From: Steinernema hermaphroditum
Taxonomy: Eukaryota; Nematoda; Chromadorea; Rhabditida; Steinernematidae
Assembly (NCBI GenBank): GCA_030435675.1
Contig: CM059622.1
Location: 5,704,001-5,768,000 of the forward strand
DNA length: 64,000 bases
Reading direction: 5' to 3'
Position numbers and translations under genes: made by a program. Below the pieces are notes generated by a model, which worked only from the letters and a program-made list of their open reading frames with translations, was not told the origin of the DNA and made no database searches. This document shows, one piece after another, positions 23,184 to 35,188 of the stretch. Numbering within the stretch: position 1 is the stretch's first letter; each line of letters begins with the position of its first letter.

Positions 23184-24411
23184 GTGACTCCGAGGAAAGG
23201 TCCAAGGCGCCGTCTACGGGGCGCGCGCCCGATTCGCCCAGGGGAGAGGGGAGAGCCTTTTCCGGGGTCCACTCACCTAGATCCATGTTTGCGTCGAAGC
23301 TTCGATGACGGCGACGACGAGCAACAACTTAAATATCTCACTCACCGTCTTCTCTTCTGTTGCGAGTGGCCGACGTCGACTCGTCGTTCTCGGGCGCTCA
23401 CTCGCGAGCGTCGATCGATGCGATAGCGCCGCGCCGCGGAACCAACGTTCTCTGCTCACCGCCCCGCGTCGTCGCTGTTTGTCACCTGCCGCCCCAACCC
23501 TCAAAGCCCGAGGGCTACGAATCGCAACATCAACATCGCCTGAACTCTGTCGAAGTCATTACCGAGGCAGCTTGCCTCTCTTGAGCGACCCTTAAAGCGT
23601 CCAAATAAGGGATCTTAGTTTTGTAGGAACAAGTCAGCTCTCATTTGGGCTTTGGTTGATCTTAGAACACTTTTGAAATCTCACCTGGAAAAACATGAGA
23701 TGTGGAGAGCACTCGGCTTGTAAGTGGTGTTTGATGAAGTGGTGATCTCTGAAAAACGGTGAAGGTAAACAAATACAGATGCTATGGGACGTATCTACTG
23801 AAAAGACCGTCCATGTCTGTAGGTTCTTTCGTAACGGATGGTACGAAGATATCAAGATATCAATCTACTAAACACGCAGTGTTTGATGCTACGATCAAGC
23901 GCAGAGATGCATTGTGAGGTAATAGTACACTAAACTTCTTGAGGGAAATCTCCGTCGGGGGTGTCAAAACAATGATCTGTACCATTGAAACTGAGGCCGA
24001 TTCTATCTCACGGCAGAAGCGTACAATGTGTCAAATAATGAAGCCCACCCCCATGTTTCTGTGTTTATTTTCGTCTTTTTTGAGTGACTTATGATCTGGT
24101 TTCACTGTTGTTCACTGGCATTATGTATCTCAGGACTATTCGGCTGAAATAAGCCGAGGTGAGTGGCTTACGGAGGTCGAAAAAGACAACATTGAAGAGC
24201 TCCATTCTGGACACATTTCCACATGGAAACATACCGATCACATGGATGCACCTTCCTCACCAGCATTCTCCAAATCGGCGTCGAAGATTACATAGGCATG
24301 CAAATGAGACCATTTAAGTGCTTATGGGTATAACTTCCCCTTCAACACTTAGGACCCGAGCTTGACCTGCATTCTTGACCAGGTTCCAGAACGATCTGTA
24401 AGACCGGAGTT
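23184..24411. other. Receptor upstream region, no other gene seen
   Basis: The first 400 bases are GC-rich and probably carry the promoter and 5' UTR of the minus-strand receptor. The remainder is AT-rich and without a supported feature. Confidence 0.4.
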
Positions 24412-24807
24412 TCATCTTTTTCCATCGGTTCTATGTTGCGTGAAATCGTCGATGATCACCTTCAGATGGGAGTCGCTGAGAGGAGACGACTCCCGATTAT
24501 ATTCGGGAAGCACTTTTGGAATCAACTGACGTTTCATTATTTCGATACACTTTTCTGTAGTGAGTTCGTCGCGTGGACATGATGGCGAGAAGTGGGGGCG
24601 TTTCACGGTCCCAGGGAACTCCTCGATTTGGGAAACGATGAAGAGGACTTCGCTTAGGTCGAAGGAGACCCCGAGGAACCTATTGAAGAAGGAGCGCTTC
24701 TTCCTACGGTCGCCCAACGATCGCAGGAAGGACGTACAACAATGGATAATTATCCCCTGAAGGATAAGCCGTGAGACCGCTTCTTGATTCATAAAAACCT
24801 TCTTCAT
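24412..24807 (-). pseudogene. Lon protease-like relic (AAA+ module fragment)
   Basis: A 131-codon frame contains VSFDLSEVLFIVSQIEEFPG, matching the Lon AAA+ segment that normally reads VPFDLSxVLFIxTANxxxxIP. About 30 residues later IEIMKRQLIPKVLPEY matches the Lon segment xEIAKRHLIPKVLxEH, followed by SDSHLKVIIDDFTQ where Lon has a terminal alpha-domain helix (xxALxxIIxxYTR). The intervening DRME/GYT part is replaced by unrelated residues. Walker A, the catalytic Ser-Lys domain and the N-domain are absent from the neighbourhood. The length is a small fraction of Lon (usually over 750 residues). Most likely a decayed partial duplicate; an unusual surviving small gene is less likely. Confidence 0.5.
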
Positions 24808-25080
24808 GGAGTCTGGAAACCTATTGTAGAACGCCTATTGGCGGAAGAGCCGTGTAAATCTATGCCGTCCTCGAACCGAGATTGTCTTAAAGAAGTTTGC
24901 TGCCAATGGTCCTGCTGCATACGGTAATTACCACAAGTCAAAGATCCACCCGGCCATTCTACCCCTTCCTCTCCCAACCCTGCCCGTCCCGTAGATTCTA
25001 GAAGCCTGTGAAAGGCAGCATCTGTATATAAACTCTGGATAACAATTAACAACAACAATCAACAAATCAACAACAACAAA

Positions 25081-28000
25081 CTACTTGTTCCTCTTCAGAT
25101 TCCGCTGCTTCTCGGCGTTCACTACGATCACCTCGTCGGTCATCAGTCCCTTGCGTTTCCGCACGTTGTCCATGTAGAGGCGCGCCTGGTTGATCGAGTC
25201 GCCCTTGGCGCCGTAGTGTTCGATCTCGTCTTGAGTGGTCGGCTCCCAGAAAGGATCTTCGTCGATCATCTGCCACTGGGCGAAAGAGAGTTGGGCGGAG
25301 GCCAAGCCGCTGGTCTTCTTCCGCAGCTGTTCGCAGAAGGAGAAGCTTTCCACAATCGGCATCAGCGCCTCAATCTCGAAAAGTCCAGTCGCCTGGTTCA
25401 CATCCTCGTTTACGACCTAAACTATTTCATTCAGAGCGAGGTTATCCCGGGGAGTTGCGCACCTTTGCTCGCCGCTGCGATAAGACAGGGTGCACTTTTC
25501 CCAATCCTACGGCGTTTGTTTGTACCATGACCCGGTAGAGCGCCGCCACAAGTCGAAGAGGGTGTTTGTTTATGGCCGCACGACAAGTCTGCTTCATTGC
25601 CGAGATCATCTGGCCCGTAAGCGTAGGATCGTTCAAGTCGGTTTCGTCGAGAGTCCATGATTCTACCACAATGGCCACGCCCTGCATCGCTTCTTCGCAG
25701 AGCGGTCCTGCAGCCATCGCGAGGTCAAAGCCGGCCACCATAGTGGCGTCCAGAGGTCGAAGACGCTTGGAGCCTCCTAAACCCGCAGAAGTTGAATCTA
25801 TTGTCACAGAGTGAGAGCCTACTTGACCACACCGAAGGTCTCTCGTAGTCTTCGATGCCATTGAAGAGGATGTTGAATCTGGCGCGCGGGGGTCCAAACG
25901 ACCAAATTCGATCAACCAACGACTCAATGCGCTCCTTCGATTGCTTGGCCCACCACGTTCCCTTCATGGGAAGCTTCTCAACGCAGAGCTCTTTCAGCTT
26001 TCCGATAAATTTCTCGGCGTTCTTGCTGCTACACACGCCTGAAAAAGAACATGCTTACTTGCTGTGCAAGTCACTGCGGATACCTTCGCGTATCTCCTTC
26101 AGAATGTGTTCATTCTTCTGCAAGAAAGCGAAAACTTCATCACATATAGGCACCGCTCGCAGAGTGATAGTGGCTTGACCGTTACGAAGATTGCACTCCT
26201 GAAATCACCACTACAAATACTACGAAGAGCAGATCAATTACCGTCTTGTGGAGAGCGACGATTTTCGCAAACGACATGGTGACATCGGGGATAATCGTCT
26301 CTAGGAAGGGCACAATCGGTTCGGAAACCATGAGATCGTACTGGCCCATGTCCTCTAGATCCTGGAGGCACTTCTGCAAATGCACTTCGCCGGCGGTAAC
26401 GAGTGCCAACTCCCCGTTTTCTTGCTCCACCACACGAACACTCGAATCCAAGACACTAAGCTGTTTGAGGGCGGCGCGTAGCTCATCCCAGGACTCCGGC
26501 CCTCCCAGCGGTTGGATCGACACTCTGACCAGAGGCTCAGAAGTTTCGACATTCAAATCGAGTCCGATATCAATGCTCTCGTCGGAGCAGAGGGTGCTAC
26601 CAGGAATCCACGTGTCCGCTTCCACGGCACATACAGTACCGGCCTTGGCACTGGAACACGGAATAAGTTCGCGGCCCATAAGCACGAAGAGTGCCTTCAC
26701 TTTGACGGCCACCTTGGGCGCCGCTTCGGCTACGTTCTCTTTGTCTTCTTCGTCTTCATCGGAGTCCGCCTGCGTCCGCTTCTTCTCGCCAACGACAAAT
26801 AGCTGGTCACCTTCTTTCACAGTTCCTGACATCACACGGCACATGGCGACGTTGTGTCCGGCAGACCGGAGGATCTTCGCGACGAAGAGTACGGTAGTGT
26901 CGTCGCTCGCGTCGCACTCCTTCAAGATGGCGAAGAGCGGGTGCTGCACACCTTCGTTTCCGAGAATCGAGCAGAGGCGTTCCTCGTTGTTGTAGGCCTT
27001 CTTCGCTGACTTCGCCTTGGCGCAGGCGCGGATGGCGGCGCGCGAGAGAGGCATCCACAGACGCATGAACTCATCGAAGGCTTCTTCGGCGCGCCGACTG
27101 CGAAGAGATTTGGCGCCCATCTTCTCAGCGATCGCTTTGAGGCGCTCAACGTTCGGTTCCAAAAGACCGTGGTTGTGCACTTCCCAGATGGGCTGCAGCA
27201 CGAGCTGTTCGAAGAGAGTCTTCTTGCCAAGTCGCTCGGCGTCGGGCTTGATGCGTCCTGGCCCGGCGACGTAGCTGTCGCTGAAGAGCGATGCCTTCAG
27301 CTCGGCGACGTCGATGTTCAGCTTTGGCGCCCAGAGCGTGGCGAAGTCGTCGACGGAGAATCCGTATCCGCGGATAGCCGACGAGAAGATAACGTTTCCT
27401 TTCGCGGGATCGAAATGCAATGATTGTTCGATTTCGTCGAATTTGCACCATTCTTCTTCTACGAGCTGACCGTGGATTATCTGACTCAAGCAACTATTGA
27501 TCTGCTCGATCAGGCATCGGATGTGGCGGAAGGCTTCTTCTGGCGACTGCTTAACCTCCACCACCAGGCGATCCATCTTATTCAACACCAAAATGATGTC
27601 CAGTCGGCCGAAGACGGCCTGACGCAGAAGTGCTTCTGTTTGAGAACACACTCCTTCGACCTGAACATGAGCATTTCATCATTTTTCGCGACTTGATGAA
27701 GACGTACCACATCGACAACAAGAAGGGCGATATCGGATAGAACGAGCGCCGAATTCACTTCAGACGAAAAGTCGACGTGTCCTGGCGAGTCGATGAGATT
27801 CAATATCACTGGCGAATGGTACAGCGTTATGGCGCTGGATTTCATGGTGATTCCGCGGATTTGTTCATCTTCTCGACTGTCCATGTACCGCATTTTCCCT
27901 GCTAATCTGGCTAAAAGCGATTGTATGCCAAACAAGAACAGCATGATACGAGACTTACCGGAAATAATTCCATTTGACGATACGAGATAGTCGGCCAAAC

Positions 28001-28510
28001 ATGTTTTACCATGGTCTACGTGGGCGATTATACAAATGTTGCGGATGAATTCCGGCTCAGTCTGAAAATATGAATGGAACCACTAGTAGATAATACGAAA
28101 CTCGAAAGCCGATTCAAAACTAAGAAACACCCAAATCTGCAAGGTGAAACGATCTGGTCAATTTCTGTGGTCAATTTCCCGCAAAGGTCTTCATTTGCGT
28201 TCGGTCACTCTAGAAATCGGTCGCACTCCGTGGAGAAGCGACATTCCAGCGCCAAACGCATAAAAGAGAAAATGTCGCCGTTTTCAGAAATAAATTATAA
28301 CCTGAAATACACACTTCCCACGAGAATAACTCCATCATAAATAATCACATTGTCGCAATTTAATGGCAATTCGGCCGAAGGTCAATTAGCCAAACGCGAG
28401 AACCTAGAACTACGGTACCAATTGAGCGCAGTAGGGCTTCCAGATTGAACAACGCCGCCACGTACCTTCTCAAAAGCTTCCACGAGCGCTTCGTTTCCTT
28501 TGCCGTTCAT
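25081..28510 (-). CDS. EFL1: EFL1, elongation factor-like GTPase for 60S maturation (yeast Ria1)
   Basis: Eight exons (28466-28510, 27959-28061, 27708-27910, 26242-27660, 26084-26198, 25823-26038, 25463-25776, 25081-25416) encode 916 residues. The cytoplasmic GTPase EFL1 works with SBDS to evict eIF6 from late 60S subunits. The G domain shows AHVDHGKT (residues about 28-35), [19 protein letters not shown] (switch region), DSPGHVDF and LNKMDRL. Then follow EF2-like domains II-V, ending with [20 protein letters not shown] and [15 protein letters not shown], which are EFL1-specific. An acidic insert ([11 protein letters not shown]) sits in domain II, as in other EFL1 proteins. MDSREDEQ rather than the EF2 switch sequence separates it from translational EF2. 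Length is somewhat below the human protein, about 1,120 residues. The 3' flank is CAA-rich. Confidence 0.92.
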
Positions 28511-29168
28511 CTCGCATCAAACAAAATCTGAAAAGGAGCGTTTAAAAGCGGACAATGGCTCGGACTCGAAGATACGACGCCGCGGCTTCCGATGCGGATC
28601 AAGCCCTGAGGATGTCACCCACCAGAAGAGCCGAATTCAACAAAACTTTAATCACTGTATCGTCGACAGAAAACAATAGATGATCTATACAAACAGTCGC
28701 CTACTGACAGATTGTGAGGGACCACCCACGACGCCCGATCGCTCGACCGAACCTGCGACAAGTCTGGGTGATCTTGACGGCGGGTGGGGTGGAGGATACG
28801 GTATCGAGGGCGGGTAGACTGCTACAGAGCGCGGCGAAACGGTTAAAATTCTAATAAATACACAACAATGCCAATTCCGCCGAAAAGGACCCCGGGCCGG
28901 AAGAGCGCAACCCGAAGAGAGGAGGAGACAACGAAGAGGATTCCCGTATGGACGAAGAGGGGACGGAGGAAATGCGAAGAAGCGAGGCTACTATGCGAGG
29001 GGAGGTAAATGGAGCTACGAGGGGACTACGAGGGCGTCACACGAGATGAGAGAAGGCGCGATTTGTACAGTAATCTACAGTATAGTACAGCAAAATAGTC
29101 TCTGGGGGCGAGTATCGTAGGTACAGGCGGTGAGTTTTCCCTGAATGACTGAGGCTCTGGCTAGGGGA
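28511..29168. other. Intergenic, between TMEM98-like and EFL1
   Basis: Holds the 3' flank of the TMEM98-like gene and the upstream region of EFL1, both on the minus strand. No additional gene is visible. Confidence 0.5.
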
Positions 29169-30428
29169 TTATGCGCGGGGGGCGGCGGGGTCCGCGGGGC
29201 ACTCGTCCGTCGTCGAGGGCGCCGACGCTTCCTCCTCGGTTACGGTAGACAGCTTCGGCGGCGGCTCCTCGTCGACTACCGTAATCGCGGGCATGACGGC
29301 GTGCGCGGCCGTCTCGGCCTGCACGACGGCGTCCTTCAGAGCGAAGACGTGCTTCTCCATCTGGCGGAGGACGCCGTCGAACTGATCGCGGTACTTCTGG
29401 TTGAGGAGGCTGAAGGGAAGCGCCAGGGCCCAGCATCCGGTGACACAGGCCGTGGCCCGGGCCTCCATAAGGCGCACATCTAGCGGAGACTCGGCGATCG
29501 CCGCCGCGAGGTCGTCGAAGAGGGGCGCGATGCGGGAGGCCGCCTGGCAGATGGCGAAGCCCATCGGCGCCTCCAGCTTCTGCGTCGGGATCGCGCTGAG
29601 GGCGTCGATGAGCGTCTGGCAGAGCTTCAGGATGTTCACGCAGTTCTCCACCATCCCGGTCGCGTCGTACGTCCACTCGTCGTTGGCGAGCGTTTGTGCT
29701 GAAAAGTCAGCTGATTAGTCACGGGCTTCGGGAGTTGTGCAATATTGCGCAAGGGGGATAGCTTTGTTCCTTCTAGGACTGCATGTTAGACGATGAAAAG
29801 ACCCCTGGAAAGCCAAGGCAGTAGAACGAACTCCATCAAGCAGAAAATTCAAAGATCACCGACCCTAAACGCCTCGGAATAGTTTTCTCAACTCGTAAAT
29901 TCCAGTTGATTGGCCGTGAATTACGTGTTTCCAGATTTGCCGAAAGTGCAAAAACAGAACTTTCATGTGTGCCTTCGGTCTTTTCAGGCTTACTCGTCGG
30001 TCCAAGATGTGCCTCTTGTCTAGATTATCGCCTCCAGCAGCTCTTAGAATCCAGTTCCCAGGGAAACATGCCATAACGGACTCCCACGATTTCACAGCAA
30101 CCTCAAGTGCAGTCGAAGGACACCCCTTTGTACTATTTTCGAAAACCTTTTTGCGGCGCCGAATGTGTTCCGAGCGTTTTTTGTGTGCCATCGGGTGCGT
30201 GAGAGATCGTTTCCGAGGCGAGCAGCCGTGCAGCGGTGAGTGATGAAACTCACCGATCAGAGGCTTCAGCTGCATGACGTCATCGATGGACTCCTGGTTC
30301 TTGAGGTTCGAGAACTTGACCGGTTCGTTGAACTTGAAGCGTCCGTAGAGGAGGACGACGAGCACGACGACGGTGAAGAGAAAGGTGATGCCGAGGGAGA
30401 CGAGGGCCAGCAGGGCGATCGGATCCAT
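29169..30428 (-). CDS. TMEM98-like single-pass membrane protein
   Basis: Two exons (30254-30428, 29169-29698) encode 234 residues. Residues about 4-27 form one long hydrophobic segment near the N-terminus, followed by a basic residue and the soluble domain. The block DEWTYDATGMVENCVNILKL corresponds to the TMEM98 block EDWIEDASGLMSHCIAILKI. SRIAPLFDDLAAAI and RLMEARATACV also align with it. A Pro/Glu/Ala-rich acidic tail ends the protein. TMEM98 family members are membrane-anchored helical-bundle proteins; in vertebrates TMEM98 restrains the transcription factor MYRF. Whether that holds here is inference. An in-frame ATG at 30482 would add 18 residues; I chose 30428 because the hydrophobic segment follows directly, as in relatives. 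Confidence 0.82.
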
Positions 30429-33400
30429 GGCGGCGAGTGACGGGGAAACGAGATTCGATGGGCGTCCGGCAGACGGATTCAATGGACCATCCCAAATTGG
30501 GGCCTTACGGCGGCGCAGAGGGGAGAACGGCGGCGGCCGAAGGCGTCGGACTCTGCAACAGGTGCCTTCGTGGGAGGCGTTCGTGGATTCCGGCGCGGTT
30601 TACGCGGAGGGGCGCGGAAGAAGACGACGAAGAAAGGGAAAGCGGAGGGTGCGTGACATCGAAACGCCTAACAAAGGACACTGCGCATGATTTTTTGAGA
30701 CACAGCGCCCCGAGGGAAGGCGCGCCGCGAAGTACAGGTACGGGGTGCGCACGCATAACCTTCCTTCTTCTGCGAGCGATCGCGCGATCGCCAGTAGCGA
30801 GCGGCGGCGGCGACGACGTCGACGACGAGAGGAGACACAAAAATCGTGAGGAAGGCGGCGGCGACAAAAAATCGATCGTTCGCCGAGCACTCGTTCGCTC
30901 TCCGGCGGTACTCCCGCTGGACTCCGAGGACAACGCCTCGCCGCTTCCCTCAGCCCGCGGGCGGTCGTCATCCGGCATCATTTGACAGCACAAAGAAACG
31001 CGAAAAGAGAATGCACGGCGTCGAGTATAATGGCAATCGGCGCTAATAAATGGAAGTGATTGCGCCCCGGAGGCAAGGAAACCTCCCGAGATAATCGAAA
31101 GGGCACTAGAGAGAGTACGGTAGAGTCTCGTCTATATTTAGACAGCAAGACGAGATACCGTCTGCTGCCTGTCTAAACGCGAGTCACTGAGGTGGTCCAC
31201 CGCCGAGGAGACTACGAGTGCGAAACGCAAACAGCGAAGTTGCCAAGCACGGAGATTAGGGGTGCTGATCCTCGAAACGCGGCGCCGGCGCGGGTGACTG
31301 TAGAAGAGTGCGCGGAAGTGCCGTCGAAGGGCAAACGAAGGACGACGCGGCCGTCTTCGGTCTGCGCGACCGCCTCGCGATCGGAGCGCCATCGATGCCA
31401 ACGATCGCCGCAGCTGTTTCTGTTTCTTGCAGAGGGAAACGCCTTCCGCTCATTTGAAAAGGAAAAGGTCTAGACTGTAGAGATATTGTCCAATAGCTGG
31501 AGACGAAGTGTCTGACTTTACTCAAAAAGCTCAAAAAACACACAGAACTAAAAAACAGACAAAAGCAAGGAGACACTTACTTTGAGACAGTCTATTTCAG
31601 ACAAAAAAAGCTTCCGACCGTTCCAGAACCTTCTTCCGCATCGATGTTTCCGTCTGTCATTGTTTCGGCGTCTACAGTCGCTTCGCCCACGAAAGAGCGA
31701 TAAGCTACCGATCTCCGATCTCGTTTTCTGCACGAACTCCGGGCCCTTTCGGCGGCGCTGCAACATCCATCGCCAGGGAATCGCCCTTTCGCTTCGCGGA
31801 AGGGCAAGTAAACAAACAAAAAGTTTCGACTCTGTTTGCCGAACGACATTTCGAGAAAAAGCGGTGACGACCGTTGATAAGAAGTGGAAACGCAACATGG
31901 GGACCGAAGCGCGCGCTGACGCCGATTTGAGGCATAAAGCGGGCCACGAGGAGGTATCCATTTGCATAGCTGCGCCGAATCCCGGATTAGCCTTCGAGAG
32001 GATGTTTGCTCGACCCTTCGGCCTTTGGATTTGGGATGCGGAAAGAAAGAAGAAGGAACGATAAAGCGCCGGGTGACCCTCTGACCGGTTGATAAGACGG
32101 TCACGTGAACGTCGTTAATCTCTGAACCCTCCGCGCGCCATAATGTCACAAGGGCTACGGTAGCTCTCGGAATTGTTGTCTACGGTAGCCTCTGCTATTT
32201 CGAGATGGCTTTTGAGAGCAAGCTACAGATAAGAGCCTGCGGCTACGATTATCCGGATGCATCAGAGGTTGAGATCCGTTTGACGTCAGAGAATATCCGA
32301 GAAAATACGCTTAGCGGAGCAGGAGAGTGGAACGAGCTGTGCAGAGGACTTTCGGAAAGAGAAGCCGAGTGTTGGCATCGGCGCTAATCGAGTAATTTTG
32401 TCGTTACGTTCTTAATCAAGTCGGCTCAGGTTCACCGCAGAGCCTAAAGGTGCTCGAGGGAAAGGACCGTGGATTGGTCGCGTGACGAAATGAACATTGA
32501 TGCAATTCGGAAAGGTCTGTGACAGCAAAGGCATACTGTAGTGGCGGATTTCATCGACCAAATCGTGATAAGAAAGAATTCCTGTTGTGATGGATAACTA
32601 TGCACTTGGATTCGTTGTAAGATTTTCGGGAAATTATACAATCCTGATGTCAGATTTCGCCCTTTACTGTTGTTGTTTTCGTTGCTTGTTTTTATAAAGG
32701 ATGTATAGGATTTCGAATATAACATTTAAACCACAATTTGATGAAAAGTAGAAGTACTAAAAATTCTACGCAGGGATTTATAATTCTGGGATTTAATATT
32801 CTCCTGCTTACAATGTAATTGGCTTCTTGTTTCTTCTTCCTTCCTTATACATTCCCTCTACTCACTACCCTGCCTAGAACTCAGGCTTCTTTGTCGTAAT
32901 CTCTTTATCCCACACGAATAAAACAAGAGCATCCACTTCTAGGCAGGCTATAAAGGTCTCTGTTTGAGGGCACCTCTGCTCCCTACGTGTGAAAAGACGA
33001 TTAAGTGATCCATCAATCCCGTCCGTAATAACTGCCACTCTCCTCAGCTAATTGGCACGTCCGAACCTCCTCTGCACGGAGCACCAACTCGCAACACCTC
33101 TCGTTTTTAGGCGTGCGCCTTTCCCACGCGTCCTTGGCACTCCAAACGTTTAAATATTTGTTTTCCATAAAAACTGAAGAGGATCTGATTGCTGAACAAG
33201 ACCGCGCAACTTCTTCAGAAACGTTCACACGTCACTTCGGTTACTGTAGCATTTTCGCACAAACACTTTAGCTCAGGAATACCGTACCTGCATCCACTTC
33301 ACAGCAAAATGACGTCATGCACGCGTTTATTTATGGCGACCGAAGTTTCGTCGGCGCGACTCCTTTTCTCATATCCTAGTCCTCATTCGGAGAACCGAGA

Positions 33401-34301
33401 TACCGTAATCCACGTGGAATCATCGGGAATGTAATAGGGGCGCCGATTCAGCGACCCTTCGGCGATTCCGCGAAAGAGCGCTGCGCGTGACGTATTTCCT
33501 GAGGTTGCGTCGTCCGAATTGTTTATCTGCGACTCCTTTCGACGTCCGTTCGCCTTCCGCAGTGACTAAGCGCCATCGTCCTCTGCGCCATTCCGCGATT
33601 CCTATGAGGCGAGACGTCTATTTGGACGAAAAATAGACTCAGACTGCTGATCTGTTTCCCATTTGGCCCGAAGAGACAGTCTTTGGAGTCCCAGACAAGC
33701 GATCTGCTCGATTAGACGTCTCCCCAAAACAGACGCGTCGATCAGTCCGCCTTCCGATAATTGGGGACTTTAGGGACGCCCTGGCCCCTTCTAGTGGACA
33801 AGTGACGTCGGCGGCGATCGCGCGAATCGATCGCGGCGGCGGCGCGACGACTCCGCCTCGCAGACGCGCCGCCGCTGTGCCCGACTCCGCCGTCCGCGCC
33901 GACGAACCCACGTGTCTCTGAGGCAAACTCTCGCTTTGCCCTCTGATTTCCTCGATCGCGTCCGATTCCCACGGCGTTCTACTGTCGGGCACTTCTTCGA
34001 CGCCTCAGCGTCCGAAGTGACTAGCGATTCGGAATTCTCTGCTTCCGCCTCGTCCGCTTCGTCGGCGTCTAATCCGTTTGCGTCACCGTGTCCTAGCAAC
34101 GCGCTGTTTTCTATTTTCCGCACATCCGTCGGATTCGTCTTCGGACTCTCCTCGAGCGGCGCGTCATCGCCCTCCGTCTCAAGATGTTTCTCCTCATCTG
34201 CGCCCTTCTGACTCCGTGGCGCCGACGAACGCCGCGATCTGCTGTTGTTTTTCGCGATCGATCGCACCGTGCGGCGACGCTAAGCGCTTCTTCTCTTTTA
34301 G
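30429..34301. other. Long region without a supported gene; likely 5' regulatory
   Basis: Upstream of the TMEM98-like gene (minus) and of endosulfine (plus). Many open frames overlap on both strands at 30437-32150 and 33640-34300, reflecting GC-rich, stop-poor sequence. None has a domain. A serine/acid-rich frame pair at 33790-34270 (plus: SASASSASSASNPF; minus: ADEADEAEAENSESL) may include a 5' exon of endosulfine but cannot be assigned to a strand. Short AGAC/GTCT repeats occur at about 31138-31190. Confidence 0.35.
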
Positions 34302-34852
34302 GTAAGAAACTGACCGAGATGCGCGGAGAAGCTCGCGAAGGCCTGAAAGGAGAGCTGCCCGAGGACGCGCTCAGCGTCGAGAAGCAGCAGGAGCAGTTGC
34401 TGATGAACAAACTCGCCGCCAACGGACGTCTCCCCGCGAAGCCGGCGACGTCGTTCCTCCAGAAGCGTCTCCAACAGCGCGTAAGTCCTCTGTCCCGATG
34501 ATCCCAGATGCCCTGCGTCTTTCAGAAGTTCTTCGACTCCGGCGACTACGCGATGGACAAGAACAAGGCGAAGGTGGAGAACAGGCAGATTCCGCCGACG
34601 CCCGAGGCGAAGCTGGACGTGAAGATCGCACCGAAGGAGGAAGTCGAGAAGATCGACGTGCCGAAGACGCCGGCGGCACCGTTGTCGCCCACCGCCGTGA
34701 GCCCCTGCACCGAGGAAGCGCTGCAGATCCCCACGCCGGAGACCGTTCCCCAGCGCAAGGCTTCCATCATCTTCCCCTCTGTACATAGCAAGCTGAGCCC
34801 CCAACCACATATCCACCACGAAACGACTGAATCTCACCCTGTCACCCACTGA
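34302..34852 (+). CDS. ensa-1: Endosulfine / ARPP-19 family PP2A inhibitor
   Basis: Two exons are visible: 34302-34480 (first ATG at 34319) and 34526-34852, giving 162 residues from that ATG. The key signature is SFLQKRLQQR/KFFDSGDYAM: the FDSGDY core is the Greatwall (MASTL) phosphorylation site, and the phosphorylated protein inhibits PP2A-B55 at mitosis. An intron interrupts just before KFFDSGDY. Further on, PTPETVPQRKASI resembles the C-terminal PKA site region of vertebrate ENSA/ARPP-19 (PQRKxSL). The protein is hydrophilic and probably disordered, as in the family. The reading frame is open upstream of the ATG to the acceptor at 34301, so a further 5' coding exon may exist. The long Pro/His-rich tail after the PKA site is unusual. 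Confidence 0.88.
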
Positions 34853-34984
34853 ACGACGCCAAAAGCGCTCCCCTAAGAGTCGACTCTCCTTCTGGTATTT
34901 TCCTTCTTTCCCGCATCGCCCTTCCCAAGGTGATTAACGTCGTATTTATTTTTAAAGCTGTTATCGGCACATAAGAGTGAAACA

Positions 34985-34990
34985 AATAAA
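34985..34990 (+). terminator. Polyadenylation signal AATAAA for endosulfine
   Basis: AATAAA about 130 bases after the stop codon, in AT-rich sequence between the convergent endosulfine and immunoglobulin genes. Confidence 0.5.
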
Positions 34991-35188
34991 ATTTGTACAT
35001 AGAGAGCTTATGGTGAGAGACAAACGCCTAAAGGAAAGTCATTATGCGAAGAGGAAGGAAACAACTTTACAAACAAAGTGAGCACTGTGAGAAACTATTG
35101 GCACAGAACGATAAGAACGCAGGGTCACTCGTCCGTGACGGGTTCCAACCTGAAATCACAAATCACCATCGTCACAAACTCGCTCAAC

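Noticed and set aside
25081..28510. Assignment as ribosomal elongation factor EF2 or as the U5 snRNP protein.
   Set aside because: The switch sequence [17 protein letters not shown] and the C-terminal block SGLASAQ with [10 protein letters not shown] are those of EFL1. The diphthamide loop of EF2 was not found.
30437..32149. Multiple overlapping frames of 120-185 codons on both strands.
   Set aside because: All are rich in Arg and Ser, overlap each other in antisense and lack domains. No evidence favours any one of them.
33791..34267. Acidic minus-strand frame versus Ser-rich plus-strand frame upstream of endosulfine.
   Set aside because: Each is the other's shadow and neither has a recognisable domain. 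One could be part of a 5' exon, but the sequence alone does not decide.
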